Shown one piece after another: positions 37,664 through 47,463 of a DNA stretch of 64,000 nt; position 1 is the stretch's first letter; each line of letters begins with the position of its first letter. A model generated the notes under the pieces. That model saw only the letters and a list, made by a program, of their open reading frames with translations. It had not been told where the DNA came from and made no database searches. A program made the translations under genes and the position numbers. The DNA lies in NCBI GenBank assembly GCA_002697345.1, contig NZVE01000072.1, forward strand, positions 129,317-193,316. Direction: 5' to 3'. The stretch is from Paracoccaceae bacterium. GTDB taxonomy: Bacteria; Pseudomonadota; Alphaproteobacteria; Rhodobacterales; Rhodobacteraceae.

Positions 37664-39178
37664 TTAGGTCACCAACTTTTTTTGAACTAACTCGTTTACT
37701 AACTTTGGGTTAGCCTTGCCTCCAGTCGATTTCATCACTTGCCCAACAAACCAACCCGCAAGCTTTGGATTTGCTTTTGCTTTTGTGACTTGATCTGGAT
37801 TCTCTCTTATTATTATATCTAAGGCACTTTCTATCTCTGCGGCATTTGAAACTTGCCGCATCCCTCTTTTATCAACAATTTCACTTGGACTACCACCCTC
37901 AGTATATACTATTTCAAATAAGTCTTTAGCTATTTTTCCAGATATCTCTGAACTAGTGATTAAGTCAATTATTTCTCCAAGCTGACTATGTGTTATTGGG
38001 CTATCAGTAATACTTTTATCAGTATCTCTTTTTAATCTGCCAAATAACTCGTTAATGACCCAATTAGCAGAAAGTTTCTGATCTCTTCCTTTTGCGACTG
38101 CTTCAAAGTATTTGCTGGTCTCTAGGTCCGCTGTTAAAACCCCTGCATCATAATCACTCAACATGTATTCATTAGCGAAGCGCAATCGCTTTTGGTCAGG
38201 GAGTTCTATTAAGTTTGAGGATATATTATCAACCCACTCTTGTTTTAAGTTTAGTGGTAGTAAATCAGGACATGGAAAGTACCTATAATCATGAGCTTCT
38301 TCTTTTGAACGCATTGGTCGTGTTTCGCCTTTGTCTGGATCATATAATCTCGTTTCTTGAGAGATAGTTCCTCCTGCTTCTAAAATTCCAATTTGTCTGC
38401 GTGCTTCAGTATCAATTGCTTGCTGAATAAACTTAAGAGAATTCATATTTTTTATCTCACAACGTGTACCAAGATAAGAAAAATCTTGGGATGTTTGATA
38501 TTTTTCATAATCCCCTGGCTTACAAACTGATATATTAACATCAGCACGCAAATTACCATTTTGCATATTTCCGTCGCAGGTTCCTAAATAACGCATAATT
38601 TGTCTGAGCTTTGAGATATATGCTGTTGCTTCTTCGGCACTTCGAATGTCGGGTTTACTAACAATTTCCATTAGTGCGACGCCAGTGCGGTTTAGATCAA
38701 CAAATGATGTATTGGGATCCATATCATGAATCGATTTACCTGCGTCTTGTTCAAGGTGAATGCGTTCAATACGCACTATTTTTGCTACTCCAGGCTCTAA
38801 ATTAACTAGTACCTCGCCTTGACCTACGATCGGATGATAAAGTTGACTGATTTGATATCCCTGAGGTAAATCTGGATAAAAATAGTTTTTTCTGTCAAAT
38901 GCAGAGTACAAATTTATCTGAGCATTTAAACCTAGTCCCGTTTTAACTGCTTGTGAAATACACTCTTCATTAATAACAGGCAGCATTCCAGGCATTCCGG
39001 CATCTACGAAGGCCACGTTAGAATTTGGTTCAGCTCCAAAAAGTGTCGAAGCTCCTGAGAATAATTTTGCCTTAGATGCAACTTGGGCGTGAACTTCTAA
39101 ACCAATTACGACTTCCCAATCATACTTAGCCCCAGAAATAGTGGTTGGTTCAGGGGCTTCGTATGTTAAATCAAGCAT
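37664..39178 (-). CDS. gatB: Asp-tRNA(Asn)/Glu-tRNA(Gln) amidotransferase subunit B
   Basis: A 504-residue subunit of the GatCAB complex, which amidates misacylated Glu-tRNA(Gln) and Asp-tRNA(Asn). The kinase-like domain begins [12 protein letters not shown] and holds [23 protein letters not shown] and [13 protein letters not shown]; the C-terminal YqeY-like helical domain ends in [16 protein letters not shown]. The open frame extends 33 codons further upstream, but the ATG at 39178 is preceded by AAGGA and gives the normal length, so I use it. gatA and gatC are not in this window. Confidence 0.95.
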   Translation of the reverse strand: MLDLTYEAPEPTTISGAKYDWEVVIGLEVHAQVASKAKLFSGASTLFGAEPNSNVAFVDAGMPGMLPVINEECISQAVKTGLGLNAQINLYSAFDRKNYFYPDLPQGYQISQLYHPIVGQGEVLVNLEPGVAKIVRIERIHLEQDAGKSIHDMDPNTSFVDLNRTGVALMEIVSKPDIRSAEEATAYISKLRQIMRYLGTCDGNMQNGNLRADVNISVCKPGDYEKYQTSQDFSYLGTRCEIKNMNSLKFIQQAIDTEARRQIGILEAGGTISQETRLYDPDKGETRPMRSKEEAHDYRYFPCPDLLPLNLKQEWVDNISSNLIELPDQKRLRFANEYMLSDYDAGVLTADLETSKYFEAVAKGRDQKLSANWVINELFGRLKRDTDKSITDSPITHSQLGEIIDLITSSEISGKIAKDLFEIVYTEGGSPSEIVDKRGMRQVSNAAEIESALDIIIRENPDQVTKAKANPKLAGWFVGQVMKSTGGKANPKLVNELVQKKLVT

Positions 39179-39316
39179 TAATGGAATTCCTTTGTTCAGA
39201 TGATTATGAGTTATTATTAATAAAGGTAGCGAATTAAACCTACATTTTAGTTTAGGGCAGGTAAGAGTTTTGTGCAATTAATTTTAAGAATTCAAAATGT
39301 ACAAATGATATTTATC

Positions 39317-40066
39317 CTATCTCCCTCCAGAGATATCTAAGTTGGTACCAGTGATATAGCTAGCCTCATCCGAAAGTAAAAAAAGAATAGCCTCGGCTAC
39401 CTCTTTTGCTGTTCCAGCACGCTTAATTGGGACTAGTGGTGCCGACTCTATTGCTCTGTTAGGAGCCCCCCCTTTAGCATGTATCTCGGTATCAATTATT
39501 CCGGGACGTACACCATTTACACGGATACCCTCATTGGCTACCTCATCACTTAAGCCTTTGGTGACAATATCTAAAGCTGCCTTTGAGGCAGCGTAATCCA
39601 CCCATTGATTTCCTGATCCAAGTCTGGCTGCTACAGAAGATACGTTCACTATTGCTCCACCAGCTCCTCCATACCTTGTAGACATTCTTAATACAGTCTC
39701 TTTTGCAACTAATATAGGTCCAATTAGATTAACTCCAAACATACGGTTTAAGCGTTCGAAACTCATCTCATCTAATCGCGCAGTTTTATCTACAATGCCA
39801 GCATTGTTAATTAAGGCGTCAATTCTGAACGAACAATTATCTAATGTACTAAATATTCTATTTATATCGTTATGGTCTGACAGATCACCTTGTAATACTT
39901 GAACTGAAACACCTATTTCTGTACACTTTTTCTTTACAAGTTTCATACCATCACTATTTAAATGATAATGAATTGCTAAGTTGCAGCCTCTTTCTGCCGC
40001 AAGCAGTGCGCATGCGGCGCCAATTCCAGAGCTTGCACCCGTTATCAAGATGTTTTTTTTGTCCAT
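39317..40066 (-). CDS. Short-chain dehydrogenase/reductase
   Basis: A 249-residue classical SDR. The cofactor loop TGASSGIG lies at 9-16, NNAG follows near residue 88, the catalytic serine lies in NVSSVAARLGSG and the catalytic pair is in YAASK. It ends GTNLDISGGR. The family resembles FabG-type 3-oxoacyl-ACP reductases and sugar or steroid dehydrogenases; the substrate is unknown. The frame continues 13 codons upstream, but the ATG at 40066 has AAAGGGA before it and starts directly at the Rossmann strand. It lies 45 bases downstream of pepN on the same strand. Confidence 0.88.
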   Translation of the reverse strand: MDKKNILITGASSGIGAACALLAAERGCNLAIHYHLNSDGMKLVKKKCTEIGVSVQVLQGDLSDHNDINRIFSTLDNCSFRIDALINNAGIVDKTARLDEMSFERLNRMFGVNLIGPILVAKETVLRMSTRYGGAGGAIVNVSSVAARLGSGNQWVDYAASKAALDIVTKGLSDEVANEGIRVNGVRPGIIDTEIHAKGGAPNRAIESAPLVPIKRAGTAKEVAEAILFLLSDEASYITGTNLDISGGR

Positions 40067-40111
40067 TTTCAAAATTCCCTTTCTTGAAGTAATAACAAAG
40101 ATCACAAAAGA

Positions 40112-42658
40112 TCACATTAGAATGCGTTCTATAATTTCACTTGTGTCTTTACTTAAGTTCGCTTGATTTTGTATTCGATTTAACTGGGTTTTTATTAGGT
40201 TTTTCCTTTTTGTGTCATAAATCTTCCAAGTGTCAAAGGCAGTACTCATACGTGCTGCTGTTTGAGGGTTTATTTGATCTAGTTTAATTATCCAGTTTGC
40301 GAGGAGCTCATAGCCGTGACCTGATAATTGATGAAAAGCGACAGAGTTCGCCGTAAGTGATCCAAAAACTGCTCTAAACCTATTAGGGTTAGTCATATCA
40401 AATAACTTATGTTCTGTTAATGTTTTGACCTTTTCAAGAGCTTTTTCTGGGCTACTTTTTAGGACTTGAATTGCAAACCATTTATCCATGACCAATCTTT
40501 CACCTGACCACTGGTTAAAAAAACTAATAATCTCTTTTTCACCCTGATTACATTCAATTAAACAGCCTAGGGCTCCTAACTGCTCTTGCATTGTGCTAGA
40601 GTTTTTAAACTGTTTGGTAGCTGTGACACCAGAATCTATTTTCGTTATAAGTTTTAATATTATGGCTCGTAGTGCTCTTTTGCCGTCATCTCTTGCATTA
40701 GATTTGTAGTTTCCAGTTACAAAGTTAGTTGAATAGAGCTGTAATAAGTAGGGTTCTAACTTTAGAGCCAGTAGGCGCTCCAGCTCTTTTATGGATAAAT
40801 AAATTTTAAGTGGATCGGGAGATTCACCAATTAAAAGAATCTCTTTTGCTAATTCGCCTTGAGTAGGTAGCTTAAGCATTAAAGACTTTAATGCCGGTTC
40901 AATACTATTATTAGTTACAATATCCTTTATTGCATCAAGGTAGATTGTCTCTATTTCTTCGGACGACCCAGTTGCTGATAATAGTACTTTTTGACTTAGG
41001 AACCTACTTGCTTCCCATCTATTAAAAGGATCAGTATCATTTTTTATAAGTAACGCATACTCTTTGTCTGGTCTCTTATGACTCAGTTTTACTGGAGCAG
41101 AAAACCCTCGAAGTAATGAAACTATGGGTTTTGAGTCTAAATCTTTGAACTCAAATTGTTGAGTTGTTTTATATAGCTCTAAAACTGTAGTGGATAAAAT
41201 TTCTTTACCATTCGTGTCTAGAAGTCCTATAGCAACTGGCAACAGCATTGGGTTTATAACTGAACAGCTTGTATTGGAGCTTTGTTGTGTAAGTTTTAGC
41301 GTATAACACCCTGAGTGAAATTTTTCTTCTACGTTGATTTCTGGAGTGCCGGGTTTAAGATACCACAGTTTAAATTGAGTTAGATCACGCTTAGTTATGT
41401 CTTCAAAACATCGTAACCAGTCTTCGACTGTGCATGCTTCACCGTCATGTCGTGAAAAATATAAATTAACAGCCTTGTAATAATTTTCTTTACCGACAAG
41501 AAGTTGAAGCATTCTTATTATTTCAGCACCTTTTTCATAAATGGTAGAAGTGTAAAAATTATTAATCTCAATATAGCTTTCAGGACGAACAGGATGGGCT
41601 AGAGGGCCGCCATCTTCCCTGAATTGTATCGCCCTTAGATCTAATACATCATTAATACGTTTGACTGACTCTGATCTAATATCTGAAGTAAACTGTTGGT
41701 CACGAAACACTGTTAAACCTTCTTTTAGGCATAATTGAAACCAGTCTCGACAAGTAACCCTATTCCCTGTCCAGTTGTGGAAGTATTCGTGAGCGATGAT
41801 TGACTCAATACGTTCGTAGTTTTGATCGGTAGAAGTTTCTGGTGACGCCAAAACTGCTGAGGAGTTAAAAATATTTAGACCTTTATTTTCCATTGCCCCC
41901 ATGTTGAAATCATCTACTGCAACTATATTAAAGAGATTAAGGTCATACTCTCTTTCGTAAGTAACTTCATCCCATTTCATAGCTTTTTTTAATGCGTTCA
42001 TAGCAAAGTCGCATTTATCTTCATCTCCAGACCTTACCCATATATTCAAATCAACATTGAGACCGGATCTACTTTTGTAGTGATCTGAATATTTTACTAA
42101 AGTTCCGGCGACTAAAGCAAATAAATATGATGGTTTTGGCCAAGGATCATACCATTCTGCAAAGCCTGGACCAGAGTCGATTAAGTTACCATTCGAAAGT
42201 AAAATGGGTTCTGTACTTTCAATTCGAACTTGGAATTTTGCTAAGACATCTGGTCTGTCAGGGTAGTAAGTTATTCGTCTGAAGCCTTCTGCCTCACATT
42301 GCGTGGTGTACATACCATTAGATATATATAAGCCTTCCAGACGCGTGTTTGTATCAGGTTGAATTTCTACTTCCGATTCCCAAACAAAGGGTTCTTCGGG
42401 GACTTTGCAGGTCAAGCCATTTTTCGTTTTAGTAGGCGATACTAGGATTCCATCTACCTTAGCCCAAATAAGTGATAACTCCTCCCCCATAAGGGAAAAA
42501 ACCTTAGTTGACGATTTGGAGTTCGGTTTAAATCTAATTTCACTAGTTACTTTTGTTTTTGAGGGAGAAAGTTTGAATGTTAGCTTAACACTGTCAATTA
42601 AAAATGCTGGTGGTTCATAATTTTTTAAGTAGACCACTTTGTTTTGTTGTGTCGGCAT
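40112..42658 (-). CDS. pepN: Aminopeptidase N (M1 family)
   Basis: An 848-residue zinc aminopeptidase that removes N-terminal residues from peptides in the cytoplasm. The substrate-binding GAMENKGLNIFN and the zinc motif HEYFHNW followed by the second glutamate in KEGLTVFRDQQF are intact. The C-terminal superhelical domain extends to the end (NPQTAARMSTAFDTW...), matching the E. coli PepN type in both length and ending. Together with PepF, the Xaa-Pro aminopeptidase and the M48 protease, it gives the window a good share of peptidases. The start ATG is divergent from the GlcG-like gene across 194 bases of AT-rich sequence, with no feature I could name. Confidence 0.95.
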   Translation of the reverse strand: MPTQQNKVVYLKNYEPPAFLIDSVKLTFKLSPSKTKVTSEIRFKPNSKSSTKVFSLMGEELSLIWAKVDGILVSPTKTKNGLTCKVPEEPFVWESEVEIQPDTNTRLEGLYISNGMYTTQCEAEGFRRITYYPDRPDVLAKFQVRIESTEPILLSNGNLIDSGPGFAEWYDPWPKPSYLFALVAGTLVKYSDHYKSRSGLNVDLNIWVRSGDEDKCDFAMNALKKAMKWDEVTYEREYDLNLFNIVAVDDFNMGAMENKGLNIFNSSAVLASPETSTDQNYERIESIIAHEYFHNWTGNRVTCRDWFQLCLKEGLTVFRDQQFTSDIRSESVKRINDVLDLRAIQFREDGGPLAHPVRPESYIEINNFYTSTIYEKGAEIIRMLQLLVGKENYYKAVNLYFSRHDGEACTVEDWLRCFEDITKRDLTQFKLWYLKPGTPEINVEEKFHSGCYTLKLTQQSSNTSCSVINPMLLPVAIGLLDTNGKEILSTTVLELYKTTQQFEFKDLDSKPIVSLLRGFSAPVKLSHKRPDKEYALLIKNDTDPFNRWEASRFLSQKVLLSATGSSEEIETIYLDAIKDIVTNNSIEPALKSLMLKLPTQGELAKEILLIGESPDPLKIYLSIKELERLLALKLEPYLLQLYSTNFVTGNYKSNARDDGKRALRAIILKLITKIDSGVTATKQFKNSSTMQEQLGALGCLIECNQGEKEIISFFNQWSGERLVMDKWFAIQVLKSSPEKALEKVKTLTEHKLFDMTNPNRFRAVFGSLTANSVAFHQLSGHGYELLANWIIKLDQINPQTAARMSTAFDTWKIYDTKRKNLIKTQLNRIQNQANLSKDTSEIIERILM

Positions 42659-42852
42659 ACTGTTATTCCTAATGCGGTAAAATACCTATTCGGTTTATCT
42701 TTGCAATTGTTTTATGAGGTTTTTGGGCTCATAGTAAGTGTCAAAATGAATTTGTTTTTTTAAGTAAATATATTTTTAAAGAGGCTTGAAGTAAAAACTC
42801 ATTTTACGTTTTTATAGGTAATATTTTAAAAAAATAAAAAAAAGGATAATAA

Positions 42853-43281
42853 ATGGTAGAATTAACACTTAATAAAGCAAGAACGATTCTTCGTAATTCT
42901 ATAAAGAAGGGTAGAGAGTTAAATCTTAAACCTTTATCAGTGGTGGTATTAGATTCTGGTGGCCATGTAATAGCTTTTGAAAGAGAAAATTATGCGAGCC
43001 CTGGACGTTTTGATATTGCCAGAGGAAAGGCATACGGTTCAATAATGTTAGGTATGTCTGGAACCGCTCAAATGGCTAGAGCAGAAGCACAACAGTACTT
43101 TATGAGTGCTGTAAATGGTTTATTTCGTGGTAATGTGATTCCCGTTCCAGGAGGGGTCTTAATTAAAAATAAAAGTGAAAGAGTGATTGGAGCGGTAGGA
43201 GTTACTGGAGATAGTTCTGATAATGATGCGATCGTAGCAATGCATGGTGTAAATTCTGCTGGACTGTCTGGAGACATGTGA
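42853..43281 (+). CDS. GlcG/HbpS-like (DUF336) protein
   Basis: A 142-residue protein of the GlcG/HbpS family: LNKARTILRNSIKKGRELN, VVVLDSGGHVIAFERE, SPGRFDIARGKAYGS and PVPGGVLIKN...VIGAVGVTGDSSDND are the family's strands and loops. Some members bind haem; many sit in catabolic operons for glycolate, propanediol or aromatic compounds as accessory proteins of unclear function. It starts a plus-strand run with a C26-type hydrolase and an HpaI-type aldolase. AAAGGA 7 bases upstream supports the start. Confidence 0.85.
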   Translation: MVELTLNKARTILRNSIKKGRELNLKPLSVVVLDSGGHVIAFERENYASPGRFDIARGKAYGSIMLGMSGTAQMARAEAQQYFMSAVNGLFRGNVIPVPGGVLIKNKSERVIGAVGVTGDSSDNDAIVAMHGVNSAGLSGDM

Positions 43282-43386
43282 GGATCAATTTTTAGATAGA
43301 CATTTATAAATATATTTAATTTTATGTTGTATAAATAGTATAAATATCTTTTATGGGTGTAGATAAATTTTTTGGGGAATAAGTTA

Positions 43387-44139
43387 ATGGCCCGACCTAT
43401 AGTTGGGATAATCGGCAATACAGCTGTCGTGAACAACCAATATGAAGTTGATGGTAGTGGTAAGATGAATTCAGAAGCAATTTCGATTGCTTCTGGTGCA
43501 GTCCCTCTGATTTTTCCGGCCAACCCTGCATTATTAGAAGTTAACGAATTGTTAGCAGTTTGTGATGGTTTTTTGTTAACTGGGGGTAGACCAAATGTGC
43601 ACCCTGAAGAGTATGGAGAACCTGAAACGGAAGCACATGGCGATTTTGATAGAGAAAGAGACTCGATAGCCTTGCCTTTAGTTAGAGCATGCGTAGAAAG
43701 GGGTCAGCCTATTTTTGGTATTTGTAGAGGGTTTCAAGAGGTAAATGTTGCTATGGGAGGCTCACTCTACCCAGAGATTAGGGATCTGCCTGGAAGGATG
43801 AATCATCGTATGCCACCTGATGGGACAATAGAAGAAAAGTTTGCCCATCGCCATGAAGTAACATTTACAGATGGTGGCCCATTTCATAAGTTACTTGGCA
43901 CAAACAGAGTATACACAAACTCTCTTCATGGGCAGGGTATTAAACAGCCCGGTTTAAGGGTATGTATTGATGGGTATTCTGGTGATAAAACACCAGAAGC
44001 TATGTTTATAAAAGATGCTCCAGGTTTCACATTATCTGTTCAGTGGCATCCAGAATATCGTGCTAATGAGGATCCAACCTCACAGGTTTTATTTTCAGCT
44101 TTTGGAGAAGCTCTGAATAGTTGGAAAAGTACTAAATAA
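43387..44139 (+). CDS. Class I glutamine amidotransferase-like hydrolase (C26, PuuD-like)
   Basis: A 250-residue hydrolase of peptidase family C26. The nucleophile elbow FGICRGFQE has C113; the catalytic histidine and glutamate lie in SVQWHPEYR (H221, E223); DGFLLTGGRPNVHPEEYG near 60 is the substrate loop of gamma-glutamyl-GABA hydrolase (PuuD)-like enzymes. It probably cleaves a gamma-glutamyl amide. The frame opens 5 codons earlier with a TTG, but GGGGA lies 8 bases before the ATG at 43387, giving MARPIVGIIG, so I use that. No other Puu pathway gene is seen nearby. Confidence 0.87.
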   Translation: MARPIVGIIGNTAVVNNQYEVDGSGKMNSEAISIASGAVPLIFPANPALLEVNELLAVCDGFLLTGGRPNVHPEEYGEPETEAHGDFDRERDSIALPLVRACVERGQPIFGICRGFQEVNVAMGGSLYPEIRDLPGRMNHRMPPDGTIEEKFAHRHEVTFTDGGPFHKLLGTNRVYTNSLHGQGIKQPGLRVCIDGYSGDKTPEAMFIKDAPGFTLSVQWHPEYRANEDPTSQVLFSAFGEALNSWKSTK

Positions 44140-44163
44140 TTTTGATTTTAGGGCAGGTATATT

Positions 44164-44928
44164 ATGCGTATTGAAAATTTAAAAAAGAGAATGAAAAGCC
44201 AGGAACCTTTGTTAGGAACCTTTATCAGAACCCCATCAATTGAAATAGTAGAAATTTTGGCAGAAACTGGTATTGATTTTGCCTGTTTAGATGCTGAGCA
44301 CTTTGCGTTTGATCGATCACGAATGGACGCGTGTCTAGCAGTTGGTAGAGCGTTAGACTTTCCTCTTTTAGTTCGGACATCAAATTCTAGTCATTCAGAG
44401 GTTTTAAAAGTTTTAGATAGTGGTGCTACTGGGATTGTTGTACCCCATGTCGATTCCGTTATCAAAGCCGAAGAAATTGTTAAGGGTGCACATTATGGGG
44501 CAGGGGGAAGAGGTTATGCGGGTGGAACTAGGTCAGCTGGTAGAACTTCAAAACCTATGTCTGATGTTATAGAAAAAGCAAAAAAGAGAACAATTGTAAT
44601 TGCACAAATTGAAGAAAAACTGGGTGTTGATTCCATTGAAGACATTGCATCCGTTAATGGGCTAGATGCTGTTTTTCTTGGTCCATCCGACTTATCTCTT
44701 TCATATGGAGAAATAAATTTAGATTCTCAATCCTTAAAAGATGCGATGATAAAAGTTGGAGCTGCTGCTACTAAAAACAAGATAAATTATATTACGTTCA
44801 TAACGGACTTAGCTAAAATAAAAGAGTGGAAAAAATATGGTTTCACTACTTATGTCCTGGGATCAGAACATGCGTGGATTATGAAAAGTGCGCTTGAAGC
44901 TGTTGAGAGCTTTCAAAGTACTGAGTAA
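44164..44928 (+). CDS. HpcH/HpaI-type class II aldolase/citrate-lyase-family protein
   Basis: A 254-residue TIM-barrel enzyme of the HpcH/HpaI family, which splits or forms 2-keto-3-deoxy acids with a divalent metal. Visible are LLGTFIRTPSIEIVEIL, FACLDAEHFAFDR (EH region), GIVVPHVDSVIKAEEIV, GGRGYAGGTRSAGRT, VIAQIEEKLGVD (metal glutamate) and FLGPSDLSLSYG. The exact substrate is unknown. It follows the C26 hydrolase by 24 bases and the GlcG-like gene by under 1 kb, all on one strand, so they may serve one small pathway. Confidence 0.87.
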   Translation: MRIENLKKRMKSQEPLLGTFIRTPSIEIVEILAETGIDFACLDAEHFAFDRSRMDACLAVGRALDFPLLVRTSNSSHSEVLKVLDSGATGIVVPHVDSVIKAEEIVKGAHYGAGGRGYAGGTRSAGRTSKPMSDVIEKAKKRTIVIAQIEEKLGVDSIEDIASVNGLDAVFLGPSDLSLSYGEINLDSQSLKDAMIKVGAAATKNKINYITFITDLAKIKEWKKYGFTTYVLGSEHAWIMKSALEAVESFQSTE

Positions 44929-44954
44929 AAAAATATCGACTGTGAGAGTTTTAG

Positions 44955-45494
44955 TTGAAAATTATTTTTGATACCTGTGTTTTATATCCGACTGTACTCA
45001 GAAAAATTTTATTAGGTGTTGCTAAGGAGGGTCTGTATAAACCGGTATGGTCAACGCAAATACTGGATGAATGGATTCATGTAACTAGGAAAAAAAATCC
45101 TATTGGACAGGATACTATTTTGGCCCAGGTAGCATTATTAAAATTCCAGTGGCCAAACTCTTTAGCTAAAGATTATGACTTTGATACTCGTAGCTTATGG
45201 TTGCCAGATGAAAATGACGTTCACGTATTAGCTTCTGCAATATCATCAGATACTGAAGCTATTTTGACTTTGAATCGAAAAGATTTCCCAAAGAAAATAT
45301 TAAAGGACTATGGTATTGTTAGATATAGCCCAGACGAGATGCTAAAGAGTTTGTGGATTGATAATTCAGAAATTATTTCAAGGGTGGTAGAAAATGAATT
45401 TGAGTCTGCAAAGCAGAATTTGGAGCGAAAATTGACATTGAGGGGAGTTTTAAAGAAATCCTATTTACCAGGCCTAGGGAAGTTGATGGCATAG
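44955..45494 (+). CDS. PIN-domain protein
   Basis: A 179-residue protein with a PIN nuclease fold: FDTCVLYP with D6, an acidic pair in STQILDEWIH, and PDENDVHVLASAISSDTEAILTLNRKDFP, the third and fourth acidic positions. PIN proteins cleave RNA, often as toxins. No partner antitoxin is visible on either side: the previous gene is the aldolase (26 bases away) and the next is a convergent M48 protease. The C-terminal 60 residues (EIISRVVENEFESAKQNLERK) may serve in self-control or be a separate domain. The start is TTG with GTGAGAG upstream. Function unknown. Confidence 0.75.
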   Translation: MKIIFDTCVLYPTVLRKILLGVAKEGLYKPVWSTQILDEWIHVTRKKNPIGQDTILAQVALLKFQWPNSLAKDYDFDTRSLWLPDENDVHVLASAISSDTEAILTLNRKDFPKKILKDYGIVRYSPDEMLKSLWIDNSEIISRVVENEFESAKQNLERKLTLRGVLKKSYLPGLGKLMA

Positions 45495-45497
45495 GAT

Positions 45498-46181
45498 TTA
45501 TTTTTTCCATTTCTGTTCATTCTTTTTTATAGCTTTAATCCTTTCAGATGTTTTTGGATGGCTAAGAAGCCACGCGGGAGCACCCGTGCCTGAGACGTTT
45601 GTAAGTTGTTCAAGCTTCTCAAAAAGTGTTATTTGTGGGCCAATTCCAATACCAGACTTTATTAACAATGCTGATGCATAGGCATCTGCTTCATACTCAT
45701 CATTGCGAGAAAGCTTTGCAAACAAAAGCTTGGTTATGGTATTAGCAATCCAAATGCCTAACCCTGGTATAAGTCTTCCAAAAAAAGATGTTAGTATTAC
45801 GCGTACTATGTTCTGACCAGAAAAATCAACTAAGCGTCGACGAGTATGACCAAGGGCGACGTGCCCTATTTCGTGCGCAATTACGGTTGCAAGCTCAGCT
45901 GCAGAAATTTCTCCAGAGTAGTATTTCTTTATAAATCCTCTAGTAATGAATATTCTACCATCTGGGGCTGCTAGACCATTAACTATCTGAATTTCATAAA
46001 CATTTACTCTAATTTTAGGTAAATCAAGAGCCTTTGCCATTCTATTATTAAGAGCCTCAAGAGTTTCATCTTCCAGCGTAACTGATTTACTATTTAGTGT
46101 ATTCTTAGTTTTCCAAGCAGAAAATTTATAGGAAACTATGGCATATAAAATAGCTAATACTATAGGTGTGAGCTGTATCAT
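45498..46181 (-). CDS. M48-family zinc metalloprotease
   Basis: A 227-residue protease with one N-terminal hydrophobic segment (about 3-17), then the catalytic core: NGLAAPDGRIFITRGFI, the zinc motif HEIGH (103-107) in VIAHEIGHVALGH, and the third ligand in NDEYEADAYASAL. The second hydrophobic stretch around 135-155 could also enter the membrane. M48 enzymes (HtpX, BepA, Oma1) act in envelope and membrane quality control. It lies 88 bases after the VWA gene on the same strand, so it may be the last gene of the MoxR/VWA set. HtpX itself is longer, with four membrane segments, so I do not use that name. Confidence 0.85.
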   Translation of the reverse strand: MIQLTPIVLAILYAIVSYKFSAWKTKNTLNSKSVTLEDETLEALNNRMAKALDLPKIRVNVYEIQIVNGLAAPDGRIFITRGFIKKYYSGEISAAELATVIAHEIGHVALGHTRRRLVDFSGQNIVRVILTSFFGRLIPGLGIWIANTITKLLFAKLSRNDEYEADAYASALLIKSGIGIGPQITLFEKLEQLTNVSGTGAPAWLLSHPKTSERIKAIKKNEQKWKK

Positions 46182-46269
46182 GAGTCATTATAACATCTCT
46201 GTTAGTTCAACTTCTACCAAAAAATATTAAGAAGGCATTATTTTTGAGTAAGCGAGTAGCATCCCAAAA

Positions 46270-47457
46270 CTATTTGCTAAGTACCTGCATACCATTCTCA
46301 ATCCCTTTTAACGTCATTGGAACCATTCGAGCGTTACCTAAGATGTGTTGGATCATCTGAATGGATTGTGTATGTTTCCAATATTCTTCAGGTAAGGGGT
46401 TAATCCAAAGATTTTTTTCCCAGGTATCTTTAGCTCGCTTTAACCAAACTTCACCTGACTCTTCATTATAATGCTCGTTTGCGCCGCCAGGGTAAGCTAT
46501 TTCGTAGGGTGACATTGAAGCGTCTCCAACGAAAATACATTTATATTCACTCCCATAAGTTCGCATAATTTCAGTAGTGCTAACTTGCCGATCCCATCGC
46601 CGCTGATTCTCTTTCCAGACGCCCTCATAAAGGCAGTTGTGAAAATAGAAATACTCAAGGTGTTTGAATTCTGTTTTTGAGGCAGAAAATAGTTCTTCAA
46701 CAGCTTTGACGTGTGGATCCATTGAACCCCCAACATCTAAAAAAAGTAATACTTTTACAGCATTTTTCTTTTCTGGCTTGGTTTCTATATTGAGGTAACC
46801 ATTTTTTGCAGTAGATTTTATCGTTGTATCAAGATCAAATTCTTCAGATGCGTCATCTCGAGCCCAACGACGAAGCCTCCTGAGTGCCATTTTTATATTC
46901 CTGGTACCTATTTCAATGTCGTCATCAAAGTCTGAGAACTCTCGCTTATCCCACACTTTTATTGCTCGTTGATGACGAGATTCATTTTGTCCGATTCTAA
47001 TTCCCTCTGGATTATAGCCATATGCTCCAAATGGGGAAGTTCCAGCAGTGCCTACCCATTTACTACCTCCTTGGTGACGTCCCTTTTGTTCTTCAAGTCG
47101 TTTTTTAAGAGTCTCCATTAACTTCTCAAAACCACCTTGTGATTTCACCTCATTTTTTTCATCTTCAGACAGATGTTTCTCTGCTAATTTTTCCAACCAA
47201 TCCTTTGGTAATTCAATTGCATCTAAGACCTCCTCGACTGAAATATTTTCAAGACCATTAAATGTTTTAGAAAAAACTCTATCAAATTTATCAAGGTTTT
47301 TTTCATCTTTTACCATGATTGTTCGTCCTAAATAGTAAAACCCTTCCAAATCATATGTAGCTAGGCCAGCACTTAAGCTTTCTAAAAAAGCTAAAAATTC
47401 ACGCAGTGAAACGGGTATTTTCTCTGCTCTAAGGTTTTCAAAAAAAGATATAAACAT
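46270..47457 (-). CDS. VWA-domain protein (CoxE-like), partner of the MoxR ATPase
   Basis: A 395-residue soluble protein. The N-terminal part is helical and charged (about 1-215, for example KLAEKHLSEDEKNEVKSQ); the C-terminal von Willebrand A domain has the CoxE-like MIDAS LDVGGSMDPH, in which the usual DxSxS reads D-V-G-G-S. FVGDASMSPYEI follows later. VWA proteins of this type work with MoxR AAA+ ATPases in metal insertion or complex assembly. The ATG is 6 bases after the stop of the 55-residue membrane protein and has no clear ribosome site, so coupling is likely. Confidence 0.87.
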   Translation of the reverse strand: MFISFFENLRAEKIPVSLREFLAFLESLSAGLATYDLEGFYYLGRTIMVKDEKNLDKFDRVFSKTFNGLENISVEEVLDAIELPKDWLEKLAEKHLSEDEKNEVKSQGGFEKLMETLKKRLEEQKGRHQGGSKWVGTAGTSPFGAYGYNPEGIRIGQNESRHQRAIKVWDKREFSDFDDDIEIGTRNIKMALRRLRRWARDDASEEFDLDTTIKSTAKNGYLNIETKPEKKNAVKVLLFLDVGGSMDPHVKAVEELFSASKTEFKHLEYFYFHNCLYEGVWKENQRRWDRQVSTTEIMRTYGSEYKCIFVGDASMSPYEIAYPGGANEHYNEESGEVWLKRAKDTWEKNLWINPLPEEYWKHTQSIQMIQHILGNARMVPMTLKGIENGMQVLSK

Positions 47458-47463
47458 GATTTA

